In this document: positions 24,023 to 30,224 of the stretch, piece after piece
How the letters are laid out: every line of letters begins with the position of its first letter
How positions within the stretch are numbered: position 1 is the first letter of the stretch
Origin: Desulfosporosinus sp. UBA5188
Lineage (GTDB): Bacteria > Bacillota > Desulfitobacteriia > Desulfitobacteriales > Desulfitobacteriaceae
Length of the DNA stretch: 30,224 nt
Assembly: GCA_002413075.1 (NCBI GenBank)
Contig: DHWG01000208.1
Coordinates: 1 to 30,224 of the forward strand
Reading direction: 5' to 3'
Made by a program: the position numbers and the translations under genes
The notes under the pieces: generated by a model
What the model was told of the DNA's origin: nothing
The model's database searches: none
The model's input: only the letters and a program-made list of their open reading frames with translations

Positions 24023-24078
24023 AAAAGGAGCTGCCTTTCCATGATCGTCTTAGACGTCATTTTAAGACAGCGCCTTTT
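24023..24078 (-). terminator. Hairpin ending the small minus-strand gene
   Basis: AAAAGG-GCTG (24023-24033) pairs with CAGC-CCTTTT (24068-24078) across one mismatch, with an inner GTCTTA/TAAGAC stem. It lies 12 nt beyond the stop of the 42-codon minus-strand gene and ends in CCTTTT on that strand. Confidence 0.6.
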
Positions 24079-24090
24079 ATGTTTAACCTA

Positions 24091-24219
24091 TTAGCTTTTC
24101 TTTTCCCAAACCTTACCTAATGTGGCTACGCCAGCAATAACCACCGTGTGAAGTGCAAACCACGCGGGTTGAAGAAAGCTGAAGGGCCCTGGATCAACTT
24201 TTTTAGTTCTAAATCTCAT
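24091..24219 (-). CDS. Small single-pass membrane peptide, unknown function (42 aa)
   Basis: A 42-codon gene starts with ATG at 24217-24219, seven nt after AAGGAGA, and ends with TAA at 24091. The peptide starts with a basic stretch (MRFRTKKVDPGPF), has a Trp/Phe/His-containing segment (FLQPAWFALHTVVIAG) merging into a hydrophobic helix (residues ~20-35) and ends with a basic tail (KVWEKKS), so it probably spans or lines the membrane once. The strong ribosome site, the defined ends and the terminator support a real gene. I cannot name a family. It is divergent from the Mn-catalase gene, with 205 nt between the starts, so they could share a regulatory region. Confidence 0.65.
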   Translation of the reverse strand: MRFRTKKVDPGPFSFLQPAWFALHTVVIAGVATLGKVWEKKS

Positions 24220-24424
24220 ATCAAAATCTCCTTCATATACTTTATTTTATCCCACGATTAGTTTCTGTAATATGTGCTTATAAATACCTGTAAAATGTTG
24301 TATGTAAAGTTTTCTTTTGTAGAAAAAATCTCGTGAAAGGTTTTATAAACTCTGCTTTGTGACCATTGAGATTCTCCACCATATGATAAAGGTAGAGTGC
24401 TCTATCATAAAAGGGGGGAGAAAA

Positions 24425-24979
24425 GTGTTTAATTTTCGCAAGCAACTATTCTATCCGATCCATGTAGATCGCCAAGATCCCGTGTTCGCAAAGGTGTTAC
24501 TTGACCATTATGCAGGAAGAAATAGTGAATTATCATCGGCCATACAGTACTTAAATCATCGTTCGAATCTATCAAACCGTTATGTTCGAGAGCTGTTTGG
24601 ATTATTCGCTGCAGAAGAGTTAGGGCATATGGAATTAATTGCTGTAGCAATCATAAAATTAGGAGGTCCTCCGCTTAAATGTGTCAATTCTCAGGGCGCT
24701 CCATGGGGGACGAACTATATCGATCAGAGCGTTGATTCCATTGCCATTCTTCAGTTGGATGTGCAGACGGAAAATAGAGCAGGCCAACTGTATCAGCAAC
24801 ATCTGGAGCTGACAAGTGACCCTAACATGAAGCTCCTAATAAATTTCCTGATTCTTAGGGGAGAGGTACATAAACGATTACTTCAAAAAGCACAAATGTT
24901 CATCCGGGAAACTCGCCCATCCGAAGATTTCAACGAGTTGATTCACGAGTATAAGATGAGTTTGCAGGTCTTAGAATAA
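24425..24979 (+). CDS. Manganese catalase-like / CotJC-like protein (184 aa)
   Basis: A four-helix ferritin-like protein of the Mn-catalase family. The dimetal ligands are visible as Glu in GRNSELSSAIQYL, E-x-x-H in AAEELGHMELIA, Glu in QTENRAGQLY and E-x-x-H in RGEVHKR. The length (about 190) and start FRKQLFYPIHVDRQDP match CotJC, a spore-coat catalase-like protein, rather than longer free catalases. GTG 24425 is the start because GGGGGGAG lies 5 nt upstream; the frame is open for 22 more codons without a site. No cotJA or cotJB is adjacent. It would remove hydrogen peroxide in the spore or cytoplasm. Confidence 0.85.
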   Translation: MFNFRKQLFYPIHVDRQDPVFAKVLLDHYAGRNSELSSAIQYLNHRSNLSNRYVRELFGLFAAEELGHMELIAVAIIKLGGPPLKCVNSQGAPWGTNYIDQSVDSIAILQLDVQTENRAGQLYQQHLELTSDPNMKLLINFLILRGEVHKRLLQKAQMFIRETRPSEDFNELIHEYKMSLQVLE

Positions 24980-25003
24980 GGTAGCCCATTTGGCGCCATG
25001 CCA

Positions 25004-25327
25004 TTAGTATTTTATCACCCAATCTGAGATGAACAACCCCCTGCTAATCCACAATCCTTGAGCATCAACCGTTATTTCTGTCTTTAGCCTTAGATTGCGG
25101 TCATAATATACGGTCGTTCCATTGACGTCAAACACTAAAAAGTCTTCTGGTTTGCGCGGGCTACCTCTGCGTACCATGGGGGGAGAGGCAAGTGGAATAC
25201 AGCATTGTGCAACGTCAATGTTTTCAATATAAAGCTCGTGTTTATTAGACTTCTGCAGGAATTCTATAGCCTTCTGAGTTATCTTGATTTTCATACTTGT
25301 TTCAAGGTTCACATCCATGGCATTCAT
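25004..25327 (-). CDS. CC/Se-motif family protein (107 aa)
   Basis: A small soluble protein with a vicinal cysteine pair in DVAQCCIPLASPP, a basic-proline loop (RRGSPRKPEDF) and a beta-rich C-terminus. This resembles a family of short proteins that have either CC or selenocysteine-Cys at this place; its biochemical role is undetermined. Here both positions are ordinary Cys codons, so no recoding is needed. Two in-frame ATGs (25327 and 25318) each have a plausible ribosome site (AAGGA or GGGGAG); I chose the first. It converges on the Mn-catalase gene with a 24-nt gap, which may hint at a redox context but proves nothing. Confidence 0.68.
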   Translation of the reverse strand: MNAMDVNLETSMKIKITQKAIEFLQKSNKHELYIENIDVAQCCIPLASPPMVRRGSPRKPEDFLVFDVNGTTVYYDRNLRLKTEITVDAQGLWISRGLFISDWVIKY

Positions 25328-25409
25328 CTCCCCGTCCTTCAATACATCTTATTCTAACATTAATGATTTTTGTTGCAACTTACCTCTGGCTTTTCCAAAA
25401 GTATTAGCC

Positions 25410-25443
25410 AAAAGAGAGCCATTCTAGTGAATGGTTCTCTTTT
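25410..25443. terminator. Bidirectional intrinsic terminator
   Basis: A 14-bp stem with one G-T pair (AAAAGAGAGCCATT, 25410-25423, with 25430-25443) ends in TTTT on both strands. It ends the minus-strand gene at 25463-26164, 19 nt past its stop. Confidence 0.88.
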
Positions 25444-25462
25444 GTTCAAGTTCTGGCCTGCT

Positions 25463-26164
25463 TTATGATTCAGTCATTTGACTTAATTTGTGATCTAGAA
25501 AGCGATTGGTGATGAGGCGTAGGCAGAAGGGATGTGTTCCCCAAGTATCAGGGTTGTCGAGAGAAAGCATTAGGGCATAAGCTTTTCGGGAAGTCGGTAT
25601 TAATGGATAGTGTTTAGCAATGTGGGCCAGCACAGATAGAATCGCTTCCCGACGTTCAGGATGAAATAAGTTCTGAATATAACGACGGCTGTGGGGCGTC
25701 AGATGGAACTCTGTTAAGTTATGCGCGAGAGGTATCAGTTCTGCCGAAGAAAAGGAAACCACGTCAAATTCAGGCAGGTTTGCCAATAGGTCAGAACGAT
25801 ATAAGAATTTAAAAAGGTGCTCTTGAATTTCGAGCGGTGGAAATGAGAAGATTCCCGGCGTTGAGGCTAGAATTCGGATGCGTAGGAGGTTGGCTTCTAT
25901 GATCTTATCGTTCTGGAGTAAGCCGGGTGAGTGTTGTACCATGTACTGAATCAAAGTCGCCAGTACCTCGTTGCCTGCACAGGCCTGGAGCTCCCAATAA
26001 TGCAATAAACATAGAATGTCTTCTGCAAGTGGTTGGTAGGGCTTATCAAAGAGCTGGTATTTGATGATAGAGCATAGTGATTCTTGAGTTGGTCTGGCAA
26101 GCAAATGACGTCGCAGTTCAGGGTGGACGGCGACTGAAGGACTTTTGTTACCCGCGTGAATCAT
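25463..26164 (-). CDS. Hypothetical protein (233 aa)
   Basis: I recognise no family. The protein is all-alpha looking, rich in Leu, His and Pro, without signal peptide, membrane segment or cysteine-pair motif. Short HP-type elements recur (AVHPELRRHL, FHPERREAIL, YPLIPTSRKAYAL), and the spacing of helices might fit an alpha-solenoid or a metal-regulated scaffold, but this is speculation. ATG 26164 is supported by GGGAGG 8 nt upstream, and the gene has its own terminator. Upstream lies the terminator of the znu operon, so it is a separate transcription unit read in the same direction. Confidence 0.75.
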   Translation of the reverse strand: MIHAGNKSPSVAVHPELRRHLLARPTQESLCSIIKYQLFDKPYQPLAEDILCLLHYWELQACAGNEVLATLIQYMVQHSPGLLQNDKIIEANLLRIRILASTPGIFSFPPLEIQEHLFKFLYRSDLLANLPEFDVVSFSSAELIPLAHNLTEFHLTPHSRRYIQNLFHPERREAILSVLAHIAKHYPLIPTSRKAYALMLSLDNPDTWGTHPFCLRLITNRFLDHKLSQMTES

Positions 26165-26262
26165 CGAAGGCCTCCCTCGGTTGAGTCATTGTGAACTCAT
26201 TCTGTGCTGTAGTTTATGCTATTTAGGCAGAACTATCCCTAAAAATCCATAAAGACCACGAA

Positions 26263-26298
26263 AAACGCTCACGATAATGTTCATTAAAGTGAGCGTTT
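26263..26298 (-). terminator. Intrinsic terminator of the znuABC operon
   Basis: A 10-bp perfect stem (AAACGCTCAC 26263-26272 with GTGAGCGTTT 26289-26298) ends in TTTTT when read on the minus strand. It lies 67 nt past the znuB stop. The rest of the 200-nt gap between 26164 and 26365 shows no gene. Confidence 0.85.
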
Positions 26299-26364
26299 CA
26301 CCGAAGGGGCACAATAACTTTTGGCGTTTAGTAGACACCGAACGATGAGTACGAGTAACAATTA

Positions 26365-27204
26365 TCAGCTCATTCTTAACTTAAAAGCAAAGGTTACCGC
26401 AAAAAATGCTGATGAGATCAGTACGATCGTTGCACCAGTAGCTGTTCCCCAAAAATAGGATAAGATCAACCCCGCTACGCCAGAAATGAGCGCAATAAAA
26501 ACAGAGTAGACATGGTATTGTCGCATGTTTTTAGCAATATTTCGCGAAGCAGCGGCCGGCAAAATCAAGAGAGAACTTATGATCAGTATTCCAACCCATT
26601 GAATAGAAATGGTTACGATCACTGCCATAGTCATGGTAAATAAATACTCATAAAGACGTACATTGATCCCTCGGCTCCGCGCCAGCGAAGGGTTCATACT
26701 TGCCAGAAGTAATCGATTGAAGATGACGCTCCATAAAGTTATCACTAGGATAAAGACAAGGCTTAAGGTCAACAAATCGGTGGGATTAATACTCAATAAA
26801 TCACCAATCAGGTAAACTGAGTATTTATTAAAACCACCGTTGCGAGAGAGTATCACGATACCGAGCGCTACCGCCGTGGAAGAGAACACCCCAATGATTG
26901 TATCGGTGGAAGCTGTATTGGCTTCTTTGACCACTAAAATGGCGATGGTTATCAACACCGAAAAGAAGAGCATAGACCAAATAGGATTGTCAATGCCCAA
27001 TATAACCCCAATGGCAATTCCTGTTAGGGCAGAATGACCCAATGAATCGGAAAAGAAAGCCATTTTGTTATTGACAATCATGGTGCCCAGCAAGCCGAAA
27101 ATGGGGGTTACCAATATAATTCCCAGCAGAGCATTTTTCATAAAATCATGTTGTAACCAGCTGAAAGGTAGCAATAAGTTCATTAGACTATACCATATGT
27201 GCAT
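26365..27204 (-). CDS. znuB: ZnuB-type metal ABC transporter permease (279 aa)
   Basis: A membrane protein of the ABC-3 family with about eight hydrophobic segments. Typical landmarks are FFSDSLGHSALTGIAIG near the N-terminus, YLIGDLLSINPTDL in the middle and QWVGILIISSLLILPAAASR near residue 200. It forms the membrane channel of a zinc (or manganese) importer. The ATG at 27204 overlaps the end of the ATPase gene by 17 bases and has AAGGTGG four nt upstream; a second ATG seven codons in has no site. Last gene of znuA-znuC-znuB. Zinc is more likely than manganese from the neighbouring Fur-family gene, but specificity is not proven. Confidence 0.9.
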   Translation of the reverse strand: MHIWYSLMNLLLPFSWLQHDFMKNALLGIILVTPIFGLLGTMIVNNKMAFFSDSLGHSALTGIAIGVILGIDNPIWSMLFFSVLITIAILVVKEANTASTDTIIGVFSSTAVALGIVILSRNGGFNKYSVYLIGDLLSINPTDLLTLSLVFILVITLWSVIFNRLLLASMNPSLARSRGINVRLYEYLFTMTMAVIVTISIQWVGILIISSLLILPAAASRNIAKNMRQYHVYSVFIALISGVAGLILSYFWGTATGATIVLISSAFFAVTFAFKLRMS

Positions 27205-28027
27205 TATCCACCTTGTCCTTCTCGTTACTTTGATAACGTTTCGACCAATCTAAACCAAATGTTTGGATTACTTTCTCATTACTGAAGACTTCCTGGGGCG
27301 TTCCAGCACATTCAATCGTGTTATTATTGATAAAGGCTACACGATCCGCATACTCCGCGACCAGATTTAGATCATGAGAGACCAAGATAATGGACAAGTC
27401 GTATTCTTTTCGAAGGGTTGAGACTGTTTTATAAAATAACTCCAAACCTCTCTGGTCTATACCCGATACCGGCTCATCCAGAAGTAAGAGATGAGGGATT
27501 GGATCAAGGGCCAGGGCGAGCAAAACTCTTTGTAACTCTCCGCCTGATAAAGTTCCTAACCGCTTATTGATTAAGTGTTCTGCCTGAGTTCGGGCTAGAG
27601 TTTCTCTGACACGTTCTTGTATTTTTTTAGGATAAGAGAACCAGATCGGCATCCTAGTATGGGTTGCCGCGAATAAATCAAGGACACTTGTGGGCGAACT
27701 GGAATCAAGATCAAGTTTTTGTGGGACATAACCCATCGAAGGATTGGTGGTTCCCTCGTCTTTAGCATCAAGAAACTGAAGTTTTCCTGTATGAGGAATT
27801 TCACCTAAGATGGCCTTAATAAGCGTGCTTTTTCCAGCGCCGTTCGGACCAATAATCGCCGTTAAATCTCCACAGTGAATGTGAAGATTGACATTTCGTA
27901 ATATTTCTGTCCCACCACGTGTAACTCCAAAGTCTGTGATTTTGGTACAACATAGTCCACACTTACAGGAGGTCCCTTCAGAACTATGCGTACAATTGTG
28001 TTGTATCATGTTTAGTTTCATGTTCAT
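27188..28027 (-). CDS. znuC: ZnuC-type metal ABC transporter ATPase with Cys-rich N-terminus (279 aa)
   Basis: The ABC ATPase core has Walker A GPNGAGKST, signature LSGGELQRV, Walker B LLLLDEPVSGID and the H-loop SHD. Unusually, residues 10-27 before the core hold a cluster of possible metal ligands: His10, Cys12, His14, Cys21, Cys23, Cys26 and Cys27. This looks like a small metal-binding motif that could sense or buffer zinc; it is not part of the standard ZnuC fold. The start ATG overlaps the znuA stop (ATGA), with AAGAGG upstream; an in-frame ATG two codons later is also possible, but either start keeps the Cys cluster. Confidence 0.9.
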   Translation of the reverse strand: MNMKLNMIQHNCTHSSEGTSCKCGLCCTKITDFGVTRGGTEILRNVNLHIHCGDLTAIIGPNGAGKSTLIKAILGEIPHTGKLQFLDAKDEGTTNPSMGYVPQKLDLDSSSPTSVLDLFAATHTRMPIWFSYPKKIQERVRETLARTQAEHLINKRLGTLSGGELQRVLLALALDPIPHLLLLDEPVSGIDQRGLELFYKTVSTLRKEYDLSIILVSHDLNLVAEYADRVAFINNNTIECAGTPQEVFSNEKVIQTFGLDWSKRYQSNEKDKVDNAHMV

Positions 28028-28941
28028 TTTAACGCCTCTTGTAATGTTTTAAGATTACTATCCATCATATTAATATAAGCATCGACTTCCATAGGCCCAG
28101 TGACTCCCGGGTCAAGCGTATAAACTTTAGCACCCGTTTCCTTGGCGATGGTTTGGGCCGCTCTTGTAGAATATTGTGGTTCTGCGAAAAGAGCCTTGAC
28201 CTTCAGACTGTTTACCTTGTCAATTGTTTCCGCCAATTCTTTGGCACTAGGCTCTGAACCCGGTTCACGTTCAATAACTGCAACTATATTTAAATTGAAT
28301 TCTTTCGCGAAATAGGGAAAGGCCTCATGGAAAGTCACGATATCACGATTTTTTAGACCATCCAAGGCAAGATGCATTTTAGCTCTTTGTGCCTCCAGCT
28401 TTTTAATATACACCTTGGAGTTTTCTTTATATTTTGGGGCATTATTGGGATCTAATAGCGCCAGTTGATCTCCAATTGTTTGAACCTGCTTAATAGCATT
28501 AGAGATACTTACCCATACATGCGCATTATCGCCAGTGTCTCCAGCCCCTTTAATGAGCTCGATTCCTTTACTCGCCTCAACAATTTTAAGATTCGGCATT
28601 TGGCTGGTAATCTTAGACATGAAGGATTCCATTCCGGCTCCGTTGATGATGAGGACGTTTGCTCCCTCAAGATTCTTCATATCTGCAGGCGTTGCTGAAT
28701 AATCATGAAGGCATCCGGCCGTGGGCTTCGTCATATCGATCACGTTGACGTTCGGTATATCCTTGGCAACGTTTAAAGCCATGATATACATTGGGTAGAA
28801 GGAAGCCGCTATGGTCATGGTTGAACCTGCGCTCTTCGTGGAACTTAATGGGGACTTAGACTGGTTATTAGCGCCGCACCCGCTGACGACCAATAAGCCT
28901 AATACCCCTAGGCAAAGGCGTGCGATTGTTTTTGACTTCAT
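28024..28941 (-). CDS. znuA: ZnuA-type metal-binding lipoprotein (305 aa)
   Basis: Cluster A-I solute-binding protein of the ZnuA/TroA family. The signal peptide ends in the lipobox VSGC (Cys22), so it is anchored to the outer face of the membrane. Probable metal ligands are His in GCLHDY, His in NAHVWVS, His in TFHEAFPYF and an acidic residue in the C-terminal lobe (AEPQYS or TLDPG). The His/Asp-rich loop of many zinc-specific members is short or absent here. ATG 28941 is chosen, with CGGGG 8 nt upstream; the frame is open for 14 more codons that run through the palindromic operator. First gene of the znuACB operon. Confidence 0.9.
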   Translation of the reverse strand: MKSKTIARLCLGVLGLLVVSGCGANNQSKSPLSSTKSAGSTMTIAASFYPMYIMALNVAKDIPNVNVIDMTKPTAGCLHDYSATPADMKNLEGANVLIINGAGMESFMSKITSQMPNLKIVEASKGIELIKGAGDTGDNAHVWVSISNAIKQVQTIGDQLALLDPNNAPKYKENSKVYIKKLEAQRAKMHLALDGLKNRDIVTFHEAFPYFAKEFNLNIVAVIEREPGSEPSAKELAETIDKVNSLKVKALFAEPQYSTRAAQTIAKETGAKVYTLDPGVTGPMEVDAYINMMDSNLKTLQEALK

Positions 28942-28960
28942 TGGATTACCCCGTTTCAAT

Positions 28961-28983
28961 ATGCAAACGCTTTGCATTTGCAT
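28961..28983. promoter_or_regulatory. Palindromic operator candidate in the znuA leader
   Basis: ATGCAAA-CGC-TTTGCAT (28961-28977) is a perfect 7-3-7 palindrome, and a further TTTGCAT copy overlaps it (28977-28983). It lies some 10-30 nt downstream of the predicted znuA transcription start, a classic repressor position. The divergent Fur-family protein is the natural candidate to bind it. Confidence 0.5.
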
Positions 28984-28994
28984 TGTATATTAAG

Positions 28995-29022
28995 ATTATA
29001 CTCTATTATTTATAATTGTAAA
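28995..29022 (-). promoter_or_regulatory. Sigma-A promoter of znuACB
   Basis: On the minus strand TTTACA (29017-29022), 16 nt and a perfect TATAAT (28995-29000) point toward znuA. The predicted start is near 28988. Confidence 0.65.
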
Positions 29023-29051
29023 CCATAACGACGCGATTCAGCGTTAAAACA

Positions 29052-29079
29052 TTGCTAAAATATTCAAATAGATTAAAAT
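29052..29079 (+). promoter_or_regulatory. Candidate promoter of the Fur-family gene
   Basis: TTGCTA (29052-29057), 16 nt and TAAAAT (29074-29079) lie 46 nt before the chosen start codon. It is about 30 nt from the divergent znuA promoter. Confidence 0.5.
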
Positions 29080-29124
29080 GAACATAATAAGCACTAAACT
29101 ATTAAGAGTTAAGGAATGATCTTG

Positions 29125-29550
29125 TTGGAAGAAAACACGAACTATACAGAACTCCTAAAACGCGAAGGAATGAAAAGTACTAGGCACAGGAATGCCATCC
29201 TCCTTCTCCTCGAACAGGCGGAACATCCAATGACAGCAGAGGAACTATATATATCGTTGAAGGAGAAGACGGCCACGATAAATTTGTCCACTGTCTATAG
29301 GACTCTGGATACCTTTGTTTCTAAAAACTTGGTCATAAAATCAACCATGGATGATGGCAAAGCACGATATGAACTGAACCATCATGAGCATAAACATCAC
29401 CTTTTTTGCGTTGGTTGCCACAAGGTGATTTCAATTGAAGACTGTCCCATGGAAGAACTTCAGGAGATTTTAAAAAAGAAGATGGATTTCGAAGTGACCG
29501 GACATAAGCTCGAGATCTATGGGTATTGCCATAATTGCAAAATGGGTTAG
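29125..29550 (+). CDS. Fur-family metal-dependent repressor, probably Zur (141 aa)
   Basis: The winged-helix domain (MKSTRHRNAILLLLEQ, then TINLSTVYRTLDTF) is followed by a His-rich hinge (LNHHEHKHHLFC) and the dimerisation domain. Two CxxC pairs (FCVGCH and YCHNCK) form the structural zinc site. It is divergent from znuACB with a shared 170-nt control region, so zinc-dependent repression (Zur) is the best guess, but Fur or PerR specificity cannot be excluded by sequence. The frame has ATG at 29116, but AAGGA directly abuts that ATG and fits TTG 29125 (or 29122) better. No terminator with a good stem follows; the 190 nt downstream up to the transposase remnant hold only an A/T-rich run and the minus-strand terminator. 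Confidence 0.88.
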   Translation: MEENTNYTELLKREGMKSTRHRNAILLLLEQAEHPMTAEELYISLKEKTATINLSTVYRTLDTFVSKNLVIKSTMDDGKARYELNHHEHKHHLFCVGCHKVISIEDCPMEELQEILKKKMDFEVTGHKLEIYGYCHNCKMG

Positions 29551-29700
29551 CAAAAAATTTAATTAAAAAAAATATGAGTGGCTGGCTGCTGTCCGCGCTT
29601 CCAGGATAATGAATAGTATAAAGAGGGATTTGGCTTAATATGAAGATATTCACTTTTCGCTACTGAACGTAATGTTTAGATTTGGGGGGTGAGTAGATAG

Positions 29701-29728
29701 AGAAAAGGCCATTGATTAGCTCAATGGC
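29701..29728 (-). terminator. Hairpin after the transposase remnant
   Basis: GCCATTGA (29708-29715) pairs with TCAATGGC (29721-29728); read on the minus strand it ends in CCTTTTCTCT. It lies just past the stop codon at 29742. Confidence 0.65.
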
Positions 29729-29741
29729 TTAAAGTAACATA

Positions 29742-30224
29742 TTAATTCGGTACACAATACTGAACCTCCTTAAGAAGACGGAAGAAATGTTCCTTTCCCT
29801 CCTCGGTTATGGATGAGAACAGTTCACTGCTTCTCTGAGAAGAAATGTTTTTTCCAAAAGGATGCATGTGTGTCCGATCCCATTTGGGAAAACGACTTAA
29901 TGGATTCCGATCTTCAAGAATCAGAAAGTAGGCAATGGACAGAATCTGCCTATATTGCAGCGGAAAGCACGTTTTCAAATCTGCGGTAATACCCAGAACT
30001 TCACCCATGGAATCGAACAAGTAAGTGGCTCCGTAAAAGCTATGCTTTAGCTGGGTGGCGGGTATTGGTCCAGGTTTAATCGGAAGTGCCACTTGTGGCT
30101 CAGAGAGGCGCTTTGAAACAATCAGCTTGCCGTCGTTATAACGTGGAGTGGGGGCAATTTCAATCGAAAGATGGAAGAAACAAGCTTGTTTTCAACGTTC
30201 TCAGCATTCCACGTTATAATTGTT
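29742..30224 (-). pseudogene. Decayed transposase fragment (IS1634-like), running off the window
   Basis: The frame 29742-30092, and its continuation without a start to about 30180, resembles the N-terminal part of an IS1634-like transposase (SFYGATYLFDSMGEVLGI, QILSIAYFLILEDRNPLSRF, ISQRSSELFSSITEE patterns). The match stops after FFRLLKEV, followed at once by an unrelated short tail and a stop, so the catalytic DDE part of a ~500-residue enzyme is missing. Upstream, the frame is interrupted by TGA and apparently continues in another frame (NAENVENKLVSS), indicating a frameshift. It is therefore a dead remnant; ends and inverted repeats are not visible in the window. Confidence 0.7.

Noticed and set aside
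25004..25342. Selenocysteine in the CC/Se-motif protein
   Set aside because: Both motif positions are normal Cys codons and there is no in-frame TGA, so no recoding is needed.
1..30224. CRISPR array, tRNA or rRNA genes, replication origin, prophage attachment sites
   Set aside because: I looked for regularly spaced repeats, tRNA cloverleaf/T-loop patterns, rRNA signatures and phage genes and saw none; the only mobile element trace is the transposase remnant at the right edge.

Overview
The window looks like a chromosomal segment of an anaerobic, spore-forming Gram-positive bacterium of the Desulfosporosinus/Desulfitobacterium (Peptococcaceae) kind. This is inferred from moderate GC, strong AGGAGG-type ribosome sites, frequent TTG/GTG starts, a spo0A gene, a Spo0E-like peptide, a CotJC-like Mn-catalase and an oxygen-independent vitamin B12 lower-ligand pathway. 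The genus cannot be proven from the sequence alone.

Layout. (1) 1-4403: a terminator from an upstream gene, a small hypothetical gene, a REC-GGDEF diguanylate cyclase, a 56-residue Spo0E-family peptide, a KapD-like DEDDh exonuclease with a zinc-ribbon-like tail, and an orphan dltD. (2) 4386-12373: a promoter, cobalamin riboswitch and terminator, then bzaA-bzaB-(purE paralogue)-bzaC-bzaD-bzaE. This is the anaerobic route from the purine/thiamin intermediate AIR to benzimidazole lower ligands of cobalamin, probably as far as 5,6-dimethylbenzimidazole. The embedded PurE paralogue has lost its catalytic histidine (His39 to Gln), and BzaC carries a Cys-rich DUF2284-like C-terminal domain. (3) 12422-14671: a minus-strand gene remnant with its terminator, spo0A with a 0A box, and an EamA-type exporter. 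(4) 14845-23960: the purine operon purE-purB-purC-purF-purM-purN-purH-purD. Its leader holds a PurR-type PurBox pair, a sigma-A promoter, a guanine riboswitch, a ykkC-type (PRPP) riboswitch and an intrinsic terminator in series. (5) 24023-26298: a 42-residue membrane peptide, a Mn-catalase/CotJC-like protein, a CC/Se-motif protein and an unknown 233-residue protein. (6) 26263-29550: a znuABC-type metal importer (minus strand) divergent from a Fur-family regulator, with a perfect 7-3-7 palindrome just downstream of the znuA promoter. (7) 29742-30224: a decayed transposase fragment running off the window.

How it fits together: PurM in the pur operon makes AIR. PurE takes AIR towards purines, while BzaA/BzaB divert AIR to hydroxybenzimidazole for B12. 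The two operons lie about 2.8 kb apart and are controlled by RNA sensors for B12 (bza) and for guanine and PRPP (pur). The divergent, active-site-altered PurE copy at the branch point is the most interesting lead in the window.
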